Shown piece by piece: positions 55,190 through 64,000 of a stretch of 64,000 bases of DNA; positions within the stretch are counted from its first letter, which is position 1, and the number at the start of each line of letters is the position of its first letter. Both the position numbers and the translations under genes were made by a program. The notes under the pieces are model-generated. The model searched no databases, had not been told where the DNA came from, and saw only the letters and a list, made by a program, of their open reading frames with translations. The DNA comes from Rhizophagus clarus (taxonomy: Eukaryota > Glomeromycota > Glomeromycetes > Glomerales > Glomeraceae): NCBI GenBank assembly GCA_015698045.1, contig BLAL01000060.1:2501-66500 (forward strand). Reading direction: 5' to 3'.

Positions 55190-57355
55190 ATGAGCCTGAT
55201 TCTAAGTGATACTTATGTTCAACTTGCTCTTGGATCATTAATCCTCTTAATTTCATTTATTTTATTTCGCAAGGGAAACCATTTGGTAATCTATTTATTT
55301 GTTATGAAATTATTGCACGTGTGTATATAAAATGTAATTTTTTTTCAAAAAAAAATATTTAGGAAGAGCCTCCTCTCGTACCTTACAAATATCCAATTAT
55401 TGGTCATACAATTGATTATTTTAAAGATAACAAGAATTTTATCAAAAAGTGTCATGCAGAATACGGAGAAATATTTTCATTATATGTGTTTGGTAGAATC
55501 CTAACTTTTGTTGGTAAAGATCTTTCGTCTGAAGTATTCAGAAATCACAAAGATTTTAATTTTGCTGATGCTACTAACGAGGTATTTTATAAAATATAAC
55601 GTTACTTAAGAGATTTTAAAAGATTTGAGCCTCAAGGTGATTTTGAGCAACTGTTTGAATAATTTTTTAGAACTTTCCAATGGATCATTTTTTGAATCGT
55701 CCACAAAGATTTTTTAAACTGCTTCCTAAAGTAGTTCTAATAAATTTATCTGGGGAAATGAAATTTTACACAGAACGAGTTCAGAGACAACTAATTATAT
55801 CTATTGATGAAATCATTGGAAATGGTAAAGGTAAGATGAGTTAAATTAGTTTATTTATTTATTCATTTTGTAAAATTTCTGCAAATTTATATTACTTAAA
55901 TAATATTTATTTATTAGTTTTAGAACCTCCATTGAAATTCGTTCAATTTATCATCGCAAAACCAATTGCTGCTACTATGGTCGGTGAAGAATTATCCAAT
56001 GATAAAGAATTGGTAAATTCTTTTGCTAATGCTACAACGGACTTTATTCCGTTCATATCCGTTCCCCCTGTTTTGGGCTTCATTCATCCTTATTTGCATA
56101 AGCAATTAATGATGTAAGTATTCAATTGAATATACAGTAAATTATATAGTAATTGATTTAGTCGGTTAACAAATCTTTTTTTATTTAGTAACATGTTTAG
56201 GTATTTAAACAATCCCTTCAAAATGCATAGGGAATTGATTAAAAAAAAGATTACACCCGTGATTGAAAAAAGGTTACGTGAAATGAAAGAAATGGGCGAT
56301 AACTATGTTTCTCCGGTAATTTTTATATTACGATAACAATTTTTAAATCAAGGAAGAATAAAATTCCATAGAATCATTACCTCGCGCCAAATATTAAAGT
56401 GTTTTCTCCTTCTTACAATAGATTGATATTTTACAGCGATATATTGAATTACTTCACAAAGATTATAGTGTTGATATTGATGTTATAACAGATTATATGA
56501 TTGTTACTATCTTTGTCTCTGTGCATACAACCTCTAATCATCTTACATTTAGTCTAGATGGTATAATATATATTATAAATATTTAAATGATTCTTTACAA
56601 ATTTCTTAAATAACATTTTTCTCTTCTTTTTTAAATAGAATTGGTAAGTAATCCACAATTTTATGACGAATTATTAGAAGAGCAAGAACAATTATATAAA
56701 AATAATGAAAATCCTTATTATTCTGTTGAACAAATCGCCAAAATGGAAAAATTAGACAGTTTTATTAAAGAAACTATGAGAGTAAATGCTAATTATGGTA
56801 AGTTTTATATTTCAAAATTTCAAATAAAGCAAATTAAGTTAATAATTTTTTTTTGTAATAACTATAATTTTTTTTTTTAGTTTCATTACAACATTTAACA
56901 CTTTCTTCTTATTTTACTTTTTCAAATGGATATCAAGTTCCAAAAGGTAACTCATTTTATTCTAAAAATTTTAACAATCTAATATACATACATACGTATA
57001 TACATATATATTTTTATTAAAAATACAATTAGGTCGAATTGTTTATATTCGTACAGGAGAAATTCATTCAGATGAAGAATTACAAGGTCAAAATGCTGAT
57101 GAATTTTACGCGTTTCGATATTTGAAAAAGAATTCTCGTGCAACTCGTGCCGAAAAAAGTTTTCTATCATTTGGTTTAGGGAAACATATGTGTCCAGGAA
57201 GACACTTTGCTATTAACGAAATTAAGATTGCGTTACACTACTTATTATTAAAATATAATATTAGAAAGGCTAATAGTGAAAAGATTGAACCGAAAATTCG
57301 TGGTCATTTTAAATTTCCTGGTGATGAAGAGTTAATATTTGAAAAAAGAGAGTAA
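55190..57355 (+). CDS. Cytochrome P450 monooxygenase, nine exons
   Basis: Exons: 55190-55285, 55363-55581, 55671-55830, 55918-56113, 56189-56315, 56422-56560, 56639-56797, 56881-56946, 57033-57355. They sum to 1,485 bases (494 residues plus TAA), every junction is GT-AG and the frame is kept throughout. An N-terminal membrane anchor (VQLALGSLILLISFILF) is followed by the proline hinge (EEPPLVPYKYPIIGHTIDYF). An I-helix-like FVSVHTTSNHLTF, the K-helix ExxR as KETMR, DEFYAFRYL before the meander, and the haem-binding FGLGKHMCPGRHFA with the cysteine ligand are all present. It should be an ER-anchored haem monooxygenase. The substrate is unknown; CYP51-like sterol enzymes share the FGxGxHxC pattern but the overall text fits P450s expanded in arbuscular mycorrhizal fungi. 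The AGxDT oxygen-binding motif of the I-helix is atypical. Confidence 0.92.
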
Positions 57356-57680
57356 ATATAGTTTTTTTAACATGACATTTTATATGGTATATTAATATAC
57401 TACCCAGCTTATTATTAGTTTATATTCAGCATATTATTAGTTTATAAACTAGCATATGATTAATTTGTAGGATTGGCAAATAAATATTTTTTATCTTATT
57501 CATTTATCTCGTCAATAATTATTAAACTGCTTTTTCAATTTCAAGATTTACGTTTCATGCAGCGCAGAAGATTTTGATTTCTCCTGTTATTTACATGTAC
57601 TTTATATCGTCTATATCATTTTTTTGTTATAACTGAAGTTCATTTCCTTTCTAAACATATATTCTTCTCTGTTCAAATAA

Positions 57681-57733
<53 letters not shown>

Positions 57734-58644
57734 AATAACCGAATAGCCTGAATGAAAGTACAACATATGAAATTTTCTCTAAATTTTCTCAACAAAAGAA
57801 AATGTTTCTCATTTTGTTTGTCGATTTTTTTTTTATAAAGAATTAAAGAATAAATTGTATCGCGAAATTTCGAAATTTCAAAAAAATTTTATTATTCGTA
57901 TTTTCATCATCACAGATCTACACAATTATATTGGTTAATATCGTATCTCAAAACAGTATAGTATGTGCGTCTATCAAAATGAAAAAAAAAATTCGCATGC
58001 ATCAAAATCTCGCACCATACTTTTTTAACATATTCATTATTATATGTCATGCAAATTTTGTACTTGTACTACCTTTTGTCAAAGCTAACAAACAAATAAT
58101 TTTTTTCCCACAATAAATAAAAAAAAAAAAAATACAAATAAAAATAATTAAAATTCATAAGATTAGAAACGTGGACTATTTTTTAACAGAGAATATGGAA
58201 TTCTAAAATCTTTCTTTTTACTTTTTTAAATAAAAGATAAAAATATTATAATCTAATAAAGAATTTTTTGTAAAAATATATTTTTTTTTTATAGTGACGA
58301 GCATGTTGCATATAATATTGTTTTATAAGATTCTATAAATATCAATTATTTTTATCTTTCCTTTTTTTTCATTATAATTGGATTATATATTCAGCCCGTA
58401 AAAAAAAGTTCAGGAACTTTGGAAACTTCGTTCATTAATTGGAAAAAAATTTTTATTGAATAAATATAATTATATTATAATGACGGACATTTTATTAATT
58501 ATCCTAATACAGAAATTTCGTTATCTGATTGCATATGAAATATGAATAAAAAAAAAATTTTTTATTCTTTTTATATTATCGAAAAAGGTTAATGTATTTT
58601 ATTTAATGGCCTATCATAAGCTTATAAAATAATTGTCAGTGACC
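57356..58644. other. Spacer with a long poly(T)/poly(A) tract
   Basis: Downstream of the P450. A run of about 13 T is followed by nearly 40 A (57681-57731), ending in TAAATAAATAACC. This could be an old retroposon tail or microsatellite expansion. No gene is recognised. Confidence 0.4.
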
Positions 58645-58937
58645 GGATATAAACCGGATGGACCCGGATAATTATTCGGTTTACAGCTAATTTCATAATT
58701 TATGGGACACATGACAAAATTCATGCCGAGAACTTGTCGAGTTGCCGGTTATCGGCAAATAGAAAAATAAAAATAAACACATGAATATAAAACATAATTA
58801 TAGTAACTATATATATATTATCCGACAAGCCGGCAACCTGAAAGTCTCGGCAGCCGGCATCAAATTTTGTCATGTGTCCCGTACATTATGAAATCAGCTG
58901 TAAAATTATCCGGATTGACTCGGAACCCGGATAAAAA
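58645..58937. mobile_element. Foldback MITE with arms of about 110 bases
   Basis: The left arm (58645-58755) and right arm (58815-58937) are inverted copies. Matching words include GGGACACATGACAAAATT (left; identical in the complement of the right arm), ACAGCT(A/G)ATTTCATAAT, CCGGATAAT and GTTGCCGG. The AT-rich loop is about 60 bases. The transcript would form one long hairpin. There is no coding sequence and the TSD is not clear. Confidence 0.75.
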
Positions 58938-59013
58938 AAATAAATAAAAATGTTAAACTAGTTTTCTTTTTAAATTTTCATCCAGTGGACAATTGGAATT
59001 AATTCCAAAAATG

Positions 59014-59223
59014 GGGGGTCGTTAAAGCGAGGTAGAATTGGCCGGAATTACGGCATTAAGAAATTACGAATGTGACAAATAATGGATGTGATAAATATGT
59101 TTTTACTAACTGAAAAAATTTGTTCCCGGAATACTTAGTAAAAATGAAGAATGGAGGATGCGACACCGCGTGACAATTATTTTTACTATGATCACGTGAT
59201 TCTATCCGCTTTAACGGTCCCCC
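59014..59223. mobile_element. MITE, GGGGGTCCGTTAAAGCG family, copy 2
   Basis: The left end is GGGGGTCGTTAAAGCGAGGT and the right end in complement GGGGGACCGTTAAAGCGGAT, which continues TAGAATCACGTGATC. A 7-base direct repeat AAAAATG flanks it (59007-59013, 59224-59230). 210 bases, no coding capacity. It is related to 53122-53265, so the family has moved more than once here. Confidence 0.78.
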
Positions 59224-60612
59224 AAAAATGAGAATTGATTTTAAAGTCATCAAATATGATTATTCAATTCTTAAAGTTTCGATTCTGATGTTTGGTTTTT
59301 TACATGTTTTGGTTTTATCAAATTGATCAATTTTGCGCATCTTAAAATGTGTCTTGTGGGTGATCTCCGATAAAAAAAGTTCTTTCTTCTTTAAAATTTT
59401 CAAAATTTGAATCTACAATGCAACATAAATTCGTACATAAATTCGTAGTGCCGGTCGGAATTAAAGTTTCTATAACTGAACCGTAATTTGATTAAATGAA
59501 TACTATCATCTAATTAAACAAATGTCATGATTAATTTCACATGTGCTGAAGTACATATTAAAACCGACTTACGAGAAAAATTCTTATCCAGATTTTTATA
59601 CGATACGGATTGTACGGATAAAACCCAGATAATTTTTAATTTATCCGGATAAATAGTTTCTATCCGGATCGAAGCACTATTATGAAATCCTATCCTTTCT
59701 TTCATAAAATTTTATGACAATAGAAACCATGATAATAAAAACCACTAAAGTTTTGTCCTACACAACTTTATCGATTAGTACATATCAATGAGCAAAATTA
59801 AATTTCCTTTCTTGAAAATAATTATTGTAATACTAATATAATATACTAAAATAATGTGATGCTATTATAAATCTGTTTATATTGAAATTACAGAGTTCGA
59901 ACATTTTTTAGCAGATGCTGCGCACTCGCTACATCACGAAATTATACAAAATAATAAAATGGTAAAATATAACTTATAATCTCGAATGGAAAGATGAGCG
60001 CCGCTCGATAAAAAATTGATGTCGATAACTCAGTCTAGATTTTGGTTAGATTTTATCGTGACTAATTTTTTTGTGCGAATTTAATAGTAATTTATTAATT
60101 TATAACTAATTAATAATTAGTGATTGATGAATAAGAAACCAAAATTGTTATGATCTGTTTAGTCAAACAAAAAATTATTTGCTAAAGTTGGTTTAATTAG
60201 TTGTTAATTAGTCAGTATTATTTATAGTAATAATGAAACAATTTATTATTTTCTTTAATTAGAAAAAATTAGAAAATAAATTAATTAGTAACTAGCTGAA
60301 AAAAATTTATTTACAATGAAAAAAAATAATTACCGTAGTAATTATATTAAAATTTCATGACGATGAATTACGAGTCAACAATTTTTTTTTTAATAATCAT
60401 ATTAATTATATTTTCAATATTTGAAAATAGGAAAAATGGATTCTATGTGAAAATCAGATTTGTGAGTTAAAAGAAAATCAAGATGATATGTGTGAATCTT
60501 ACAGAATAATCAAGTATCTAAATTGACTCAGTAATATTTTCGGAAATATCTTTTTTCCACATGGCTAGATTGGCAGTACAATGTAGTAAGAACTCAAAAT
60601 TTTTGTATAAAT
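59224..60612. other. AT-rich spacer
   Basis: No gene recognised. TCCGGATAAA/TTTATCCGGAT words at 59585-59670 form a small inverted cluster, perhaps a relic related to the foldback element. Confidence 0.35.
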
Positions 60613-62725
60613 ATGGTTTCACTTGAAATAAAATTTTTAAAAGCAATAACGAGAGGATTTTCGTTAGAACAAGATTTGATATTATTTATAAATAATCCGA
60701 AATATAGTGATATAGAAATCTTATGTGAGAATGAAAAAATTTACATAGTTGTAGCGCAATTTAGCAGCAAGGTCTGAAGTATTTGATAATAAATTACTTT
60801 ATAATGGGATGAAAGAAAGTTATGAAAATCAGGTTTCTTTTCCATAGATTAATTCAATTGGAATGGAGATTATATTAAAATATATTTATACAGGATCAAT
60901 TAAAGATGAATCTTTAGCAAATTATAGTATGATTGAACATTTTGCGCAGCAGATTATTTTCAATTAATGGAGCTTCAAAATTTTATTATGAAACTTTTAG
61001 AAATGTGCTAGAAAAGAATTAAACAGAAATTTGCTCACCAGAATTACTATCTAAATTTGCAGAAAATTTCCACTAACTGAAGATAATTTTTTTCTAAATT
61101 TATTGGTAGAAGTAGTTGCAAATACTCCATTAAATATCATTGAATTTGGTCAATTGTCTATTACAGGTCTTCAATATTTTTTAGCTTGTAGAAAAGAATA
61201 CCGTTTGCAATTTCAGAATGTGAAGTTTTTCAATATAGTGTTATGATGCTTATGAAACTCTTAAAGAACGGTTACCAGAGATTGAATATGAGTAAGATGA
61301 ACTAATTATCGATTATCAATTAATTGTTAAACAATAAGAGCCTTTAATTATATATATATTGATTTCATGTGAATTGAAGGACAAATTTTAGCTGATGTAT
61401 TGAACCATTAGAAATTATCCCAGCAAAAATGATTTTGGATGTTTATCGAGATAAAGGAAAATTATATAAATCCAATTTAAACAATACTTGAGAAATACTC
61501 ATACTAGATTGTGTTTGGGATGAGTCTGAACGTGGATCAAATATTATCCTGCTCGACTTCGGTTTCAGCTTCATCATAAAAGTATTTAGTTATAGTAAAT
61601 TTTATATCATCATTTATATATTTATGGTAATTCTCCTAAAGTAAGTTCATAAAATTTACTTTATCCTATTTATTTTTTAAATCTTGTTTTTAAGAAAACT
61701 AATGTAAACTGAAGCAGAATTTTAAATAATGATATTTTATTTAAATAACATTATAAATAATAAAAAATATTGTGAGAACCTTATGGGAATCAATAAAATA
61801 AGGCGCATAAAGTATCTAATGTATTAAGGTACACTTGTTAGAAGATTGTCCTAAAAATATTAAATATTTCTCAAGATTTTTTTTTTTATTATTCTTTTTT
61901 CGATACTATGATAATTATCTTCATTACCTTTTCGTTGATTATGAATTGTGAAATATTACATGATAAAATCTATTTCACTAGTTTTTTCATTGCGCATCAT
62001 AATGTAATATAACGTTGACTAGATTTATGATAATACCACAATCTTAAAACTAAATTGTATATAAAAATGATCTCGATTTAAATTACATCAATACATTTTC
62101 TTGCTATTTATTTTGGGAAAGGAAATTAATAAGCAATTATTTATATCCAAGCTATTGCTTATTTAGAACATTACATTCAATGATATTAAAAGTGTTAGAA
62201 TGGAACAATTTTCTATAAAAGCCTTGCCCAGTAAGTTGTAAAATAAAGTATTATAAAATTAAATCATTGTTGTTTTACAAATGTTATGAATTTCAAGTTT
62301 AATTCAATACAAAAATTCCCAATTTTCATAGTTTACCAATGTAGGATGAACAGTTGGAACGAATAATTAATTATTTATGATTAATATTAAATTTTGCATA
62401 AATTATTTTGTTAGGTTAATTCTTGTTTCAGAATTTGATTAACATAAATAAGCAGTAGACACCAAGTGTCTTATTCAATCCGAAGACACTGGTACCAGTT
62501 GTGATTCCGTGCGTGTTATTGTCCCTTATTTGGAAATGTGCAAAATACAGTAACTATTCGTTTGAAAACGAACGCAAGAACTTGTGCTTTTACTATCAAT
62601 GATACAAAATATCGGAATTATTTATAATCAAAGCTCTTTATGATGCAATACTGATTTAATAAAATCATCATTATGCTATCCTGCTGATTTGACCCTGAAT
62701 TTAGCTTCAAAAACAAAAAATGTTC
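60613..62725 (+). pseudogene. BTB-SPRY type gene, broken
   Basis: From ATG 60613 the text reads VSLEIKFLKAITRGFSLEQD, then NPKYSDIEILCENEKIY (start of a BTB/POZ fold). It continues after frame changes as AARSEVFDNKLLYNGMKESY, INSIGMEIILKYIYTGSIKD and YFQLMELQNFIMKLLE. A BACK-like region and CVWDES (about 61512) lead toward the SPRY part, whose end is YCPLFGNVQNTVTIRLKTNA and RTCAFTINDTKY (62510-62620). Stops lie near 60774, 60846 and 61021, with more later, and the middle of SPRY (61560-62440) is missing or replaced. Intact relatives act as substrate adaptors for Cullin-3 ligases. It is convergent with the SPRY gene at 63028. Confidence 0.68.
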
Positions 62726-63027
62726 GGTTTGTAAAAATTAAAATTTTATATTATTATTTTTAAGAATTTATTTGAGAATAAATAAACATTTAATAAATCA
62801 AGGTTTAATTCGAAAGAATGGCGCGGAACGCACTAAAAGCAAGCGTAGTGTATCAGATAATCAGGTTTCCGATGTTTTTTTTATCACCTAGTGTTAATGG
62901 ATAAATTTAATATTACGAGAATCAAAAAATTTACTTTTGTTATTAGACTACAACTAAAATTTAACAAATTTATTGTCCAATAGAATATGTGTACAGAAAA
63001 TATACGTGTTATAGAAAAAAATAAAAG
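62726..63027. other. Spacer between two convergent genes
   Basis: AT-rich, 302 bases. A GC-richer stretch lies at 62818-62860 (GGCGCGGAACGC, then AAGCGTAGTG). No gene is seen. Confidence 0.4.
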
Positions 63028-63780
63028 TTACCAATTATGCACTACACATTTACAGTAATTTTTATGATAAGGTTGAATTCGAAATCGACCAGGGGAACGT
63101 AATGATGCCACTGGATAAAGTTTTGATGATAAATTTCTCCACTGGTATACCTCTGGATATCTTATACCATTGACTGTAAAAGTACAAGTTCTTCTATCCA
63201 TATCCAAATGAACAGTGATTCTTGCACCATCCCCAAATGGTGGACAATAACTGCTATTTCTAACGCCTGCATGACTATAACTACCATCGGAACCTAGTAC
63301 CCATCCAGTAGTTTGACCACCTGCCCAAGTTTCATAATTAAAATTTTCTGATGCACATACTCCAATCCAAGAAGCACCACAAGCTTTCTCAATAATGATA
63401 TCCCATTCAAAAATACCTTTATCTCCTAATGCTACTTTAGCTCTAACACATTGTTGTGTAGAATTGAAATCTGATGCTGCAATTATTCTCATGCTGACTC
63501 ATCCCAAATATAGTTAGGTCCGATAAATTCAATTGCTTTTTGTTGCTTTCCTCGAATTCCAATTGAATATAAATCACTTGATAATGCTTTACGTCGATAA
63601 ATCTCTAAAATTACTTCAGACGGAATAATTTTTAATGGCTCAATGATTTCAATTAAAATATGAGCCTTAATTTGATTGAATTCGATAAATTTAGTTAAAG
63701 GTTCAAAATTTTCAGAAACTTTTTGATGATCAGAAAATTTATTTTCTACTAGAATCCTTATGAAAAATAAATATCTGGAA
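63028..63780 (-). pseudogene. BACK-SPRY part of a BTB-SPRY gene, 5'-truncated
   Basis: The minus-strand frame 63492-63028 (154 codons) is a good SPRY domain: VALGDKGIFEWDIIIEKACG, SWIGVCASENFNYE, TGWVLGSDGSYSH, YCPPFGDGARITVHLDMDRR, TCTFTVNGIRYPE and LYPVASLRSPGRFRIQP. Upstream, in a different frame (63760-63500), is the linker LTKFIEFNQIKAHILIEIIE, PLKIIPSEVILEIYRRKALS and KAIEFIGPNYIWDES. The junction near 63492 lacks about 15 residues seen in relatives and shifts frame, so a small deletion is likely. The BTB half is not found between 63780 and the window end. The 154-codon frame could still be translated from its own ATG. Confidence 0.75.
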
Positions 63781-64000
63781 AATAATGTTAAAAATGTCCA
63801 AGTGCATCCAGAAATTGTCTAATCATCTGAAATTTGCCCTAAAATAAATGTTAGAATTTTTATATATGGTAAGGATTAAAAAGTCCGAACTTTTTCAACC
63901 GAAAGTGGTGGGGTGATGTAAAATTAGAAACAAATCATGATATCGTCTATATCCGACATCCTTAACAAATTTAATTAGTTTGCATTCATCATCTAGCAAT
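63781..64000. other. Unassigned end of window
   Basis: No BTB-coding text is found on the minus strand where the N terminus of the SPRY gene would be expected. The composition changes at about 63780, suggesting a breakpoint or insertion. Confidence 0.35.

Noticed and set aside
57681-57735. Poly(T)/poly(A) tract as a retroposon tail
   Set aside because: No target-site duplication or element body could be linked to it; microsatellite expansion or assembly noise is equally likely.

Overview
The window looks like nuclear DNA of an arbuscular mycorrhizal fungus (Glomeromycotina, Rhizophagus- or Gigaspora-like). This is an inference from three things: very AT-rich DNA with short GT-AG introns; remnants of gene families expanded in these fungi (BTB-SPRY proteins, F-box/LRR proteins, multi-intron cytochrome P450s, FAR1-like MULE transposases); and dense layers of transposons. 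Only one host gene is clearly intact, a nine-exon cytochrome P450 at 55190-57355 whose spliced frame closes exactly at 494 codons plus stop. Two short single-exon genes of unknown role lie at 36543-37094 and 38163-38720. Most other host-type genes are broken.

Layout. 1-2790: subtelomere-like direct repeats with scattered AACCCTAA words. 2790-4482: a truncated, inverted copy of a terminal-inverted-repeat (TIR) element. 4483-5540: a virus-like fossil (integrase plus a DUF5679-like protein). 5890-6702: a retroposon 3' end and a broken homeodomain-like gene. 7091-9411: a non-autonomous CACTA element. 11880-13440: an array of intron-like modules. 14021-14451: a broken gene for a small, probably mitochondrial, membrane protein. 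15838-24445: a nearly whole 8.6-kb LINE with a 16-bp target-site duplication (TSD), inserted into another intron-like array. 25440-34920: a MULE transposase fossil split by a hAT MITE, a 3.9-kb TIR element (itself carrying a TTAA-flanked insert) and an ORF-bearing LINE-like retroposon. 35200-45000: the two short genes, an F-box/LRR pseudogene and MITEs. 45000-55000: mostly gene-poor AT-rich DNA with LINE fragments. 55190-57355: the P450. 58600-64000: MITEs and two convergent, broken BTB-SPRY genes.

The most unusual signal is a recurring module: exon-like pieces of about 25-45 nt alternate with intron-like spacers of about 60-110 nt. The spacers often have a GTAAG/GTATG-type start, a CTAAC branch-site-like word inside a small AACGTT palindrome, a T-rich tract and a terminal TAG. 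Such arrays occur at least six times (2790-3545, 7570-8960, 11880-13160, 15514-15790, 28230-30110, 43870-44170). Two of the host elements have unrelated ends: one has CACTA ends with a 3-bp TSD, the other CATCGGGAAA ends with an 8-bp TSD. The spliced product would not be an obvious protein. I know of no description of such arrays, and RNA data would decide whether they are spliced.
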